From AV40 sp963817335 (GTDB lineage: Bacteria; Verrucomicrobiota; Verrucomicrobiia; Chthoniobacterales; UBA10450): 64,000 nt of DNA. Below are positions 55,613-63,696 of the stretch, one piece after another (positions within the stretch are counted from its first letter, which is position 1; each line of letters begins with the position of its first letter). A program made the position numbers and the translations under genes. Location: NCBI GenBank assembly GCA_963817335.1, contig CAWFNX010000001.1, forward strand, positions 930,001-994,000. Direction: 5' to 3'. A model generated the notes under the pieces. It searched no databases. It was not told the DNA's origin and worked only from the letters and a program-made list of their open reading frames with translations.

Positions 55613-55740
55613 GGCAACGATTCGTCTGAGACCTGCTTCTCTTTCACTCTTTTTGCAGTGTGCTATCTGAATGCATTCAAATCTTCCTGATCGCCGGCGG
55701 GCATTGCGACTCGACTAATTCCATCGATATTACCGACTGA

Positions 55741-58740
55741 ATGGTTAATTGGATCTTAAAGAAGCTTTTCGGCTCGAAAAATCAGCGCGAGTTGCGGCGA
55801 CTGGCGCCCACTGTGCGCCGGATCAACGATTTCGACGAGCAGTTTAAAGCGCTCTCCGACGATGATTTGCGCGCAAAAAGCGCAGCCTGGAAAGCCGAAC
55901 TGAGCAAAATTTCCGACCCGGAAGAGCAATCGCGCCGGCTGGAGGAGATTTTGCCCGAAGCTTTCGCGGCGGTGAAGAACGCCGCCCGCCGACTGAAGGA
56001 ACGCCAACATAGTTTCACCGTCTGCGACCAACCGATGACGTGGGACATGGTCCATTTCGACGTGCAGTTGGTCGGCGGAATGGTTTTGCATCGCGGTCGA
56101 ATCGCAGAAATGGCGACCGGCGAAGGCAAAACTTTAGTCGCAACCTTACCGCTCTATTTAAACGCGCTCACTGGCCGCGGCGCTCATTTGGTGACAGTGA
56201 ACGATTATCTGGCGCGACGCGACGCGGAATGGATGGGCCAGCTTTACGCTTTTCTCGGATTGACTGTCGGTTGCATTCAGCACGATCAGGAGCCGGATGT
56301 GCGACGGCAACAATACGCCTGTGACATCACTTACGGAACGAACAGCGAGTTCGGGTTCGATTACTTGCGCGACAACGGAATGGCCACCACCCGCGAGCAA
56401 CAGGTCCAACGCGGTTATCACTTCGCGATCGTCGACGAAGTTGATTCGATCCTGATCGACGAAGCGCGCACCCCGCTGATCATTAGCGGTCCCGCCACGA
56501 TTTCGACCCATCAATACGACAAATGGAAACCGTTGATCGAGCAGCTCGTTCGCAAACAAACGATGCTGTGCAATCGCTTGGCCAGCGAAGCGGCGGAAGC
56601 ATTCGAAAAGGACGACGTCGAACTTGGCGGACGTCTCATGTTCAAAGTCAAACTCGGACAACCGCGCAACAAGCAGCTGTTGCGGATGATGGAGGACCCT
56701 GATAAACGCCGCGCCATCGATAAGGCCGAGCTGTCGTTCTTTACCGACACGCGCAAGGAGGAATTGTTTCAACTCAAGGAGGAACTTTTCTTTACCATCG
56801 ATGAGAAATCGAATGAGTCGGATTTATCCGAACAGGGTCGAAGGTTTCTCAACCCGGACGATCCGAACGCGTTCGTGTTACCCGACCTGATCAGCGAATT
56901 CACCGAGATCGATCTCGATACGAGTTTGCCAGACGAGGAGAAGGACAAGAAGAAATCCGAGCGCCAGGAGCATTGCGACCAGCAGGCGGAGCGGATTCAC
57001 AACATTTCGAATCTACTTCGCGCTTACTGCGTGTTCGACAAAGACGTTCAGTACGTTGTTGAAGACAACAAAGTCGTCATCGTCGACGAATTTACCGGCC
57101 GCAAAATGCCGGGCCGACGCTGGAGCGATGGATTGCATCAAGCGGTGGAAGCGAAAGAGGGGGTGCAGATAGACCGCGAGACCCAGACCCTGGCCACAAT
57201 CACGATCCAAAATTACTTTCGGCTTTACGACAAACTTGCCGGCATGACTGGAACCGCGGAGACGGAGGCGGCCGAGTTCCACGACATTTACAAGCTCGAC
57301 GTCAATGTGATTCCGACGAACCGGCCGGTGGCGCGACAGGATTTCAACGATCGCATTTACAAAACGCGCCGCGAAAAATACAACGCGGTGATCAACGAAA
57401 TCAGAGAGCATCATACGAACCAGCAACCGGTGCTGGTCGGCACGGTGAGCGTGGAAGCGAGTGAGTTGCTCAGCCGAATGCTCAAGCGCGAAAAAATTCC
57501 GCACAACGTGCTCAACGCGAAATTTCACATGCAGGAAGCGGAAATCGTTCAGCGAGCTGGACAGCCCGGAACGGTGACGATTTCAACGAACATGGCCGGC
57601 CGCGGCACGGATATTAAACTTGGAGGAGGCGTGGCGGACAAAGGTGGTCTCTTTGTTATCGGCACCGAACGACACGAGGCGCGCCGGATTGATCGGCAAT
57701 TGCGTGGTCGTTGCGCGCGCCAGGGCGATCCGGGCGCATCCCGATTTTATGTCAGCTTCGAAGACGATTTGATGCGCAATTTCGGCGCGGCCGATCGGAT
57801 GACCAAAATCATGGAGCGCTTCGGTCTTGAAGAAGGCCAGGAGCTTGAACATCGCTGGTTAAACAAATCGGTCGAGACGGCGCAGAAGCGGGTCGAGCAG
57901 CGCAATTATCTGGTCCGGAAGCGCACCCTCGATTTCGACGATGTGATGAACATGCAGCGCGAAGTCGTTTACACCTGGCGGAACGACGTAATCGACGGCG
58001 ACGACCCGCGCTCTGAAATCTTCGAGGTGATCGATGAAGCCGTGCCGGCAAAGGTGAAAGAATACCTGGAGGGCGAAGAACCGAACTACACCGGTTTGAT
58101 TAATTGGGTGAACACGACGTTTCCGCTCGGTCTTAATAAAGACCGCGCCCAATTCGAAACCCGCAGTGTTGATGAAAACGCGAAGTTCCTGATCGAAAAA
58201 ATCAAGGACGCGTATCAACGGAAATCGAGTCACGAAGAACCGAGCGCAGTTAAAAGCCTGGAGCGCTATATTATTCTTAACGCGATCGATCGTCTTTGGC
58301 AGGAGCACCTTTACGCGATGGACGCGTTGCGGGAAGGCGTTTATCTCCGCGGCTATGCCCAAAAGGATCCGCTGGTCGAATACAAAACCGAAGCCTACGA
58401 CATGTTTGTGGACCTGATGGCGAACATTAAAAACGAAGTGCTGCATAATCTTTTCCGCAGCACGTCAAACCTTCAGGCGTTCGAGAATTTCCTGTCGACT
58501 CTGCCACAGTTTCTACTCCGCGAAGACGCGCCTACCGCGCCGACTGCACACGCTCCAATGCGCGCGCGGCAGCCGCAGCCGGCAATGGCCGGGGTTGCGA
58601 TGGACGGTGATGGCGATGGTGCGGGCGAAGTCTCCATCGATTTGCCGGTTCGACGCGCGGTGCCGAAAGTTGGTCGAAACGAGCCCTGCCCGTGCGGTAG
58701 TGGCAAAAAATACAAAAATTGCTGCGGGCGTACTGCCTGA
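55741..58740 (+). CDS. secA: Preprotein translocase ATPase SecA
   Basis: SecA drives protein export through SecYEG. The protein is 999 residues, with Walker A at 124-131 (MATGEGKT), the Walker B-like FAIVDEVDSILIDEARTPLI, the second-domain AGRGTDIKLGG and GRCARQGDPGASRFY, and a C-terminal SEC-C zinc-binding tail NEPCPCGSGKKYKNCCG. The long acidic insertion in the middle (about 380-440) is typical of large SecAs. ATG 55741 is the start. No other export gene is next to it. Confidence 0.98.
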   Translation: MVNWILKKLFGSKNQRELRRLAPTVRRINDFDEQFKALSDDDLRAKSAAWKAELSKISDPEEQSRRLEEILPEAFAAVKNAARRLKERQHSFTVCDQPMTWDMVHFDVQLVGGMVLHRGRIAEMATGEGKTLVATLPLYLNALTGRGAHLVTVNDYLARRDAEWMGQLYAFLGLTVGCIQHDQEPDVRRQQYACDITYGTNSEFGFDYLRDNGMATTREQQVQRGYHFAIVDEVDSILIDEARTPLIISGPATISTHQYDKWKPLIEQLVRKQTMLCNRLASEAAEAFEKDDVELGGRLMFKVKLGQPRNKQLLRMMEDPDKRRAIDKAELSFFTDTRKEELFQLKEELFFTIDEKSNESDLSEQGRRFLNPDDPNAFVLPDLISEFTEIDLDTSLPDEEKDKKKSERQEHCDQQAERIHNISNLLRAYCVFDKDVQYVVEDNKVVIVDEFTGRKMPGRRWSDGLHQAVEAKEGVQIDRETQTLATITIQNYFRLYDKLAGMTGTAETEAAEFHDIYKLDVNVIPTNRPVARQDFNDRIYKTRREKYNAVINEIREHHTNQQPVLVGTVSVEASELLSRMLKREKIPHNVLNAKFHMQEAEIVQRAGQPGTVTISTNMAGRGTDIKLGGGVADKGGLFVIGTERHEARRIDRQLRGRCARQGDPGASRFYVSFEDDLMRNFGAADRMTKIMERFGLEEGQELEHRWLNKSVETAQKRVEQRNYLVRKRTLDFDDVMNMQREVVYTWRNDVIDGDDPRSEIFEVIDEAVPAKVKEYLEGEEPNYTGLINWVNTTFPLGLNKDRAQFETRSVDENAKFLIEKIKDAYQRKSSHEEPSAVKSLERYIILNAIDRLWQEHLYAMDALREGVYLRGYAQKDPLVEYKTEAYDMFVDLMANIKNEVLHNLFRSTSNLQAFENFLSTLPQFLLREDAPTAPTAHAPMRARQPQPAMAGVAMDGDGDGAGEVSIDLPVRRAVPKVGRNEPCPCGSGKKYKNCCGRTA

Positions 58741-58804
58741 CGCCTGAATCCGCCACCGTTTCAAATTGACGAATTGTGTTATTTGGAAATTCTTTGGACC
58801 TGAC

Positions 58805-59176
58805 ATGCTGACAACTCTTTCGCGACAAATCATCCTAAGCCTGCTGGTGGTTAGTTTTCTTCCGGCTTGCGCAATTCATCGCCCGACCATTCGCGAATAC
58901 AACACAGACCGGACGGGTCGCGTTTCGGTTACGAATGTGACTGAGGACCAATATTGGAAAGAACGCGTTGACGAGCGGATCGCGGCAGAAATCAAGCATG
59001 AGAAACCGGAGGCCGGTTACGATACCTGGCAAAATTACTGGCGTTGGTGGTACAGCGTCCTCCGCCGGAAAAAGAAGCCGGCCTACAAGTCCCAGCAGTT
59101 CAAGACGTCGGAAGACATGGTGAATTACATCAAAGACAAACGACGCGCGAAAGGTTTACCGACTTACGAAGACTAA
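58805..59176 (+). CDS. Lipoprotein of unknown function
   Basis: A 123-residue predicted lipoprotein: LTTLSRQIILSLLVVSFLPA followed by the lipobox cysteine (LPACAIH). The mature part is charged and tryptophan-rich (YDTWQNYWRWWYSVLRRKKK). I chose ATG 58805; an in-frame start at 58766 would weaken the signal. It follows secA by 64 bases on the same strand. No known family. Confidence 0.78.
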   Translation: MLTTLSRQIILSLLVVSFLPACAIHRPTIREYNTDRTGRVSVTNVTEDQYWKERVDERIAAEIKHEKPEAGYDTWQNYWRWWYSVLRRKKKPAYKSQQFKTSEDMVNYIKDKRRAKGLPTYED

Positions 59177-59180
59177 TTTT

Positions 59181-59212
59181 GGGTAGCGGCGATTGACCTC
59201 AATCGCCACCGG
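59181..59212. repeat. Single-hairpin repeat (GGGTAGCGGCGATTGACCTC)
   Basis: GGGTAGCGGCGATTGACCTC continues into AATCGCCACCGG, giving the hairpin GGCGATTGACCTCAATCGCC also seen at 47297. It separates the lipoprotein gene from the MFS transporter gene. Confidence 0.7.
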
Positions 59213-59226
59213 CAAGACTTTCGTCG

Positions 59227-60651
59227 ATGGCCAATGGCGAAACGATCGAATCATACGTCCCGGCCCGGCTGGACCGGATGCCATGGACCCGCTGGCACTG
59301 GCTGATTGTTATGTCGCTGGGCGCGACTTGGATTCTCGACGGACTTGAGGTTACCCTGGCTGGTTCGTTAGGCGGAATCCTGACCCGGCCCGAAACGCTT
59401 GGTTTGAGCGACAGCGAGGTTGGGGCAAGCGCAACCTTCTATCTGGCGGGCGCAGTCGTCGGGGCAATTCTGTTTGGGTATGGCACGGACCGCTTTGGGC
59501 GGAAGAAATTGTTCTTCGTGACAGTCGCCGTTTATTTGGTCGGGACGGCGCTCTCGGGGTTTTCCTGGAATTTTGCAAGTTATGCAGCTTTTCGCGCGCT
59601 GACCGGCGCGGGCATCGGCGGTGAATACGCTGCGGTCAATTCGGCGATCGACGAATTGATTCCGGCGCGAGTGCGCGGCCGGGTCGATCTGATGATCAAT
59701 GGGTCCTACTGGGCCGGTGCTGCGCTTGGTGCCGCAGCGACGCTGATCTTGCTCGATCCGAATCGGTTTCCAGTTTGGCTAGGCTGGCGATTCGCTTTTG
59801 CAATTGGAGCATCGCTGGGATTGATCGTGATTTTCTTCCGTCGTTGGATTCCTGAGAGCCCGCGCTGGTTGATGATTCACGGCCGGAATCGCGAGGCCGA
59901 AGAAATCGTCAGGCGAGTAGAACAAGAATTTGAGGTCACATCGGATCGAGCCGCGTTGGCTCCGATACATGTTCACACCCGCACTCATACACCCTGGCAT
60001 GAAATCTGGAACGCGATCGCGCACGAACATCGGCGCCGCTCGGTTCTCGGCTTCGTTTTAATGACGACACAGGCGTTCTTCTACAACGCGATTTTTTTTA
60101 CTTACGCGCTCGTCCTGATGCGATTTTACGATGTACCCGAACGGAGCGTCGGGATTTATCTGCTTCCGTTCGCGATCGGAAATCTGCTCGGTCCAATTGT
60201 CCTCGGCCATCTGTTCGACGCGATCGGCCGAAAACAAATGATCGCGGCGACCTATGGTCTAGCCGGAATTTTACTCGCCCTGACCGGCTGGCTATTTCAT
60301 GCCGGAGTGCTCACGGCCCAAACCCAAACCGTTGCCTGGGCGGTAATTTTCTTTGTCGCCTCAGCCGCCGCGAGCTCAGCTTACCTGACGGTGAGCGAGA
60401 TTTTTCCGCTCGAAATCCGGGCCTTCGCCATCGCGATTTTTTACGCGATTGGAACCCTGACCGGCGGAGTGTTCGCGCCGTGGTTATTCGGTTGGATCAT
60501 TGGGACGGGATCGGCAAACGGGCTGGTCGTTGGATATTTTGCGGCCGCGATTTTAATGGTCGCCGGTGCGATTGTGGAACTTTGGATCGGAGTAGCGGCA
60601 GAACGCCGGCCGCTCGAACACATTGCCGCGCCGCTCTCGAGTCGATTGTAG
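59227..60651 (+). CDS. MFS transporter (sugar-porter type)
   Basis: A 474-residue twelve-span major facilitator transporter. The loop motifs GYGTDRFGRKKLFFVTVAVY and FDAIGRKQMIAATYG (both GRK) and RWIPESPRWLMIHGRNREAE after span 6 put it in the sugar/aromatic-acid/H+ symporter group. The N-terminal LIVMSLGATWILDGLEVTLA is span 1. Substrate is unknown; aromatic acids, sugars and metabolites remain possible. Its stop TAG lies in the repeat that follows. Confidence 0.9.
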   Translation: MANGETIESYVPARLDRMPWTRWHWLIVMSLGATWILDGLEVTLAGSLGGILTRPETLGLSDSEVGASATFYLAGAVVGAILFGYGTDRFGRKKLFFVTVAVYLVGTALSGFSWNFASYAAFRALTGAGIGGEYAAVNSAIDELIPARVRGRVDLMINGSYWAGAALGAAATLILLDPNRFPVWLGWRFAFAIGASLGLIVIFFRRWIPESPRWLMIHGRNREAEEIVRRVEQEFEVTSDRAALAPIHVHTRTHTPWHEIWNAIAHEHRRRSVLGFVLMTTQAFFYNAIFFTYALVLMRFYDVPERSVGIYLLPFAIGNLLGPIVLGHLFDAIGRKQMIAATYGLAGILLALTGWLFHAGVLTAQTQTVAWAVIFFVASAAASSAYLTVSEIFPLEIRAFAIAIFYAIGTLTGGVFAPWLFGWIIGTGSANGLVVGYFAAAILMVAGAIVELWIGVAAERRPLEHIAAPLSSRL

Positions 60652-60710
60652 CGGCGCTCTCCGAGCGTCGAAAATATTTTAGCTCCGACGGTCGGAGACC
60701 GCCGCTACAG
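60646..60710. repeat. Repeat that supplies stops of two convergent genes
   Basis: TTGTAGCGGCGCTCTCCGAG opens the unit; the arms CGCTCTCCGAGCG and CTCCGACGGTCGGAG form hairpins, and it ends CCGCCGCTACAG. The opening TAG (60649) ends the MFS gene and the minus-strand reading of the right part ends thpR, whose last 10 residues (SVAAVSDRRS) are repeat-encoded. Confidence 0.85.
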
Positions 60711-61239
60711 ATAGTTGGCAGGTATGGATCGGTCCGGATGGCATGAGTTGACTGCAGTAGAGATGGAACGCTTCCACGCGAAACATTCCGGCATCGAACT
60801 CAACGTGTGATTTGAGGAACTTCCGCAGGGTGCCCTCGGCGACATTGCCGCAACGCGCGAGGGTGATATGCGGATGCCACGGCCGCAATTCGGGCTCAAT
60901 CCCGACCGCCAGCGCTGCTTCCTGCACGCGTTTGTGAAGTTGAAACAAATGGGGATGGCCCGCGCCGATCCCGATCCAGATTATTTTTACGGGCCCTTTT
61001 GGCGGGAAAGTGCCAATGCCTTCGACGGGAAGAAAAAACGCGCGGAACTCAATTGCTCCCAGTTTCTCGCGCAACGCCAGCTCAACATCCTCGCGAACCT
61101 CGGGGAAAAAACCGAGTGTAAGATGGACTTGATCGCCGGCAGTCCATCGAACGCCGCGGATCCGCGGATCGAGTTCGACCAAAATGTCCCGGATCGATTT
61201 CGGCGGATCGATGGAAACGAAGAGCCGGCTTAGTTTCAC
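60679..61239 (-). CDS. thpR: RNA 2',3'-cyclic phosphodiesterase ThpR
   Basis: A 186-residue 2H phosphoesterase. The two catalytic HxT motifs are in GDQVHLTLGFFPE and RPWHPHITLARCGN, with SRLFVSIDPPKSIRDIL at the start. The family (LigT/ThpR) hydrolyses 2',3'-cyclic phosphates on RNA. The C-terminus SVAAVSDRRS and the stop come from the repeat shared with the MFS gene, but the catalytic part is intact. The SDR gene stop overlaps the thpR start by four bases. Confidence 0.93.
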   Translation of the reverse strand: MKLSRLFVSIDPPKSIRDILVELDPRIRGVRWTAGDQVHLTLGFFPEVREDVELALREKLGAIEFRAFFLPVEGIGTFPPKGPVKIIWIGIGAGHPHLFQLHKRVQEAALAVGIEPELRPWHPHITLARCGNVAEGTLRKFLKSHVEFDAGMFRVEAFHLYCSQLMPSGPIHTCQLSVAAVSDRRS

Positions 61240-62126
61240 TTTCGCGGGCGGATTTCCGCGCCCGCCCGCGCTTCGTTACCGCTTTCGCTGACTTGGCCGG
61301 GAAGGGAGCGGTTAACCATCCGCATGAGACGCGCCATCAAATTCGGAAACACCGCGTTGGCGGCGATGATGAAATAGGCGGTGACGGGCATGACCAGGTT
61401 TGGTTTGCCGCGACGGCAGGCATTCAGAATTTTTCGGGCGGCCCTTTCCACTGAGATCGAAGCCAACGGAAGTTTGCTCGCGAGATTGAACCACCGGAAC
61501 TCAGCCGCGTGATCCCCTTTGAATTTCGCATGAACGTCGGACCCGGTTCGCATCATTCCGGGCGTAACTGTGGTGACGTAAATCTTGTCGCGAGCAAGTT
61601 CAGCCCGAATGGAATCGGAAAATCCGGTGAGGGCGAACTTGCTGGCGGAATAGGGGGCCAGATGGGGCACGGCGATTCGTCCGCCGATTGATGCGATGTT
61701 TACGATCCGACCCCCGCCTGTGGCGCGCATCTGCGGCGCGATCAACCAATACAACATGAAAGGCGCCCAGAAATGGAGGCGCAGCGCGCGATCGAAGTCC
61801 TTGAACTGCATGTGGGCGAGTGGACCGACCTCGATGATGCCCGCGTTGTTAATCAGGATGTCGATCTTGCGGAAATGTTGCAGCATTTCCTGAACGGCAG
61901 ACTGGATCTGCCTGGAATCGAGAAGATCGCATTCGATCGTCAGGACGTCGGTGCCGTAGCGGTTCAAATCATTCCTGGCGCGCTCCAGTTCTTCGGGATT
62001 GCGGGCGAGGAGGGCAACTTTTCCTCCGTGTGCGCAAATTTGTTTTGCGATCTCCAAACCCAGCCCGCGCGAGCCGCCGGTAATGAGGGCGACTTTGTCA
62101 GTGAAAAAATTAGCGCGGCATTGAAT
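61236..62126 (-). CDS. Short-chain dehydrogenase/reductase
   Basis: An SDR family NAD(P)-dependent oxidoreductase of about 280 residues. The nucleotide-binding KVALITGGSRGLGLEIAKQI, the NNAG motif (INNAGIIEVGP) and the active-site PYSASKFALTG are seen, with the serine in IASIGGRI. The first canonical start codon inside the frame (TTG 62057) would remove the glycine-rich motif. In the open part before it the only candidates are a rare ATT at 62126, or ATG 62121 in a neighbouring frame if one base is missing near the T-run. The C-terminal tail is basic. Substrate unknown. It overlaps thpR by four bases. Confidence 0.85.
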   Translation of the reverse strand: MQCRANFFTDKVALITGGSRGLGLEIAKQICAHGGKVALLARNPEELERARNDLNRYGTDVLTIECDLLDSRQIQSAVQEMLQHFRKIDILINNAGIIEVGPLAHMQFKDFDRALRLHFWAPFMLYWLIAPQMRATGGGRIVNIASIGGRIAVPHLAPYSASKFALTGFSDSIRAELARDKIYVTTVTPGMMRTGSDVHAKFKGDHAAEFRWFNLASKLPLASISVERAARKILNACRRGKPNLVMPVTAYFIIAANAVFPNLMARLMRMVNRSLPGQVSESGNEARAGAEIRPRK

Positions 62127-62188
62127 TTAGAACGTCAATGCTCAGCGCTCGGTCTTCAACGCCTAATTCGGAACGGTCGGTTCGATAT

Positions 62189-62650
62189 TTAGCCGTGCTT
62201 GCGATTGAAACGCGCCACTTCGCGCTCAGTCTCGCGCTCCACCGCCCGCTTTTTGAGATCAGCCCGTTTGTCACGCGCGACCTTCCCCTGGCCGACGCCG
62301 AGTTCGGCCTTCAATTTGCCGTTCTTCCAATACAGCTTGAGCACGACCAGCGCGCGACCTTTGACCTGGCTCTCTCCGTAAAGCTTGTCGATCTCCTGTC
62401 GATGGAGCAAAAGTTTGCGCACCCGTTTGGCCGCCGGCACTTCATGACTCGCTTTTTCGTAGGGCTGGATATCGGCGTTGTAGAGAAACGCTTCGCCATT
62501 CTCGATCCGCGCGAAGGCGTCGCCAATGTTGGCTTTGCCTGCCCGAATCGATTTTACTTCGCTGCCTTTGAGTTCGAGCCCCGCCTCGTAACGCTCGAGA
62601 ATGTGAAAATCGCGGAGCGCCTTTCGATTGAGAATCGATTCGGCGGACAT
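62189..62650 (-). CDS. smpB: SsrA-binding protein SmpB
   Basis: SmpB binds tmRNA and delivers it to stalled ribosomes. It starts AESILNRKALRDFHILERYE, carries KGSEVKSIRAGKANIGDAFA, and ends with the basic tail KKRAVERETEREVARFNRKH. At 153 residues the length is right. I chose ATG 62650; the much longer open frame overlaps rpoZ and has no similarity. No tmRNA gene was found in the window. Confidence 0.96.
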   Translation of the reverse strand: MSAESILNRKALRDFHILERYEAGLELKGSEVKSIRAGKANIGDAFARIENGEAFLYNADIQPYEKASHEVPAAKRVRKLLLHRQEIDKLYGESQVKGRALVVLKLYWKNGKLKAELGVGQGKVARDKRADLKKRAVERETEREVARFNRKHG

Positions 62651-62676
62651 GATCGCGTTTGAAACGCGACTGGAAC

Positions 62677-62892
62677 TTACGCGTTCTCCTGAGGACCCTT
62701 GACGGGCTCGAAGGCGAGTTTGCCAGCGACGATTTCTTTCAGCGCAATGTCGGTCAGCGACATTCGCGGAGTTGTTTCGACCATCGGGCGATGTCCCAAT
62801 CCCAGTTGTCGCACACGTTTGGAAACAACGTTGATCAGGAGTTGCTGATTGGGGATTACTTGAGCTGCTTCCTGGAGAAGTTGTGTCGTCAT
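62677..62892 (-). CDS. rpoZ: RNA polymerase omega subunit
   Basis: The omega subunit aids assembly of RNA polymerase. From ATG 62892 it is 71 residues: LLQEAAQVIPNQQLLINVVS, KRVRQLGLGHRPMVET and LTDIALKEIVAGKLAFE, which match the conserved core. It lies 26 bases before smpB on the same strand. The longer open frame upstream has no similarity. The 240 bases in front of it show no repeat and hold no gene. Confidence 0.88.
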   Translation of the reverse strand: MTTQLLQEAAQVIPNQQLLINVVSKRVRQLGLGHRPMVETTPRMSLTDIALKEIVAGKLAFEPVKGPQENA

Positions 62893-63132
62893 ATGGCGCA
62901 ATGATCTGACGGTGCGGTTGGTTTCCGTTGGGAATTGAAGGATGGTCGGCGCACTCGATGCGAGCGCGGATGGTGTGAGCTGCGGGGCGGCGAGCATAAA
63001 AACGGAGCGTGACTGTGCGAGCGGTTGAAAAGATTGTCAACCGATTTTGATGGCCAGCGGGGGCGACCAGCTTCTGGCAGTCGCTTTTGGCGAGTGTAGG
63101 CCCGGTCTGCGTGGGTTACCAACGAGGCTGTG

Positions 63133-63696
63133 CTACAAGTTTTGCCACGTATAGTGGCTGCTCAAGAACGCCTTTTGCAGATCCGGGAATATATCGCGAT
63201 TGGAAGTGAGCTCGAATCGCACTTGCTCGCTTTGGCGATTGAGGAACATGACGGATTTCGCGTAGCGAATGCTGTAGTAATCGTAGTTAATTACGACGAG
63301 AAAGGTTTCTTTCCCTTCTATCAATAGTGGATTTAACTGTTGAGAAACGGCGGTCACATTGGTTGCGCCGCGCGGTACCGCAGCAAGGACCTCGTCGCAG
63401 AGACGTTTGATGGTCGTTTCGTCAAAGACTTCGGGTCGTGACACCTTGCTGACGGTTATGATCGCCTCAGCCACCGACCCGGAGTCTGGATGCAGCACCA
63501 GACGGTTTCCGCTGACGGAATACTGCCACTTTCTCGGCGGAGTGTAGGTAACGCGACGTTCGCCGTCTGCGAAGACGAGTTGGTGTCGCTTCACTCCATC
63601 GAGCTCGTATTCCTCAACTTGCGGTGTCAGCTCGAGTGCGTGGGCAAAGCCCGCTAAGAAGATAAGAACGAATACGGTCCTTATTGCAGAGCCCAT
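63133..63696 (-). CDS. Exported protein of unknown function
   Basis: A 187-residue protein with a signal peptide (AIRTVFVLIFLAGFAHA) and a mature beta-rich domain (VEEYELDGVKRHQLVFADGE, KWQYSVSGNRLVLHPDSGS). ATG 63696 overlaps the end of the upstream partial gene by 16 bases, so the two probably share an operon. I do not recognise the family. Confidence 0.78.
   Translation of the reverse strand: MGSAIRTVFVLIFLAGFAHALELTPQVEEYELDGVKRHQLVFADGERRVTYTPPRKWQYSVSGNRLVLHPDSGSVAEAIITVSKVSRPEVFDETTIKRLCDEVLAAVPRGATNVTAVSQQLNPLLIEGKETFLVVINYDYYSIRYAKSVMFLNRQSEQVRFELTSNRDIFPDLQKAFLSSHYTWQNL

Noticed and set aside
57859..58446. Open frame antisense to secA
   Set aside because: Overlaps conserved SecA coding sequence and has no recognisable domain.
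62651..63040. Long N-terminal extension of smpB
   Set aside because: It covers rpoZ in another frame and has no similarity; the SmpB family start is at 62650.
63035..63040. TTGACA on the minus strand as a -35 box for rpoZ
   Set aside because: No acceptable -10 element at the right spacing, so I do not call a promoter.
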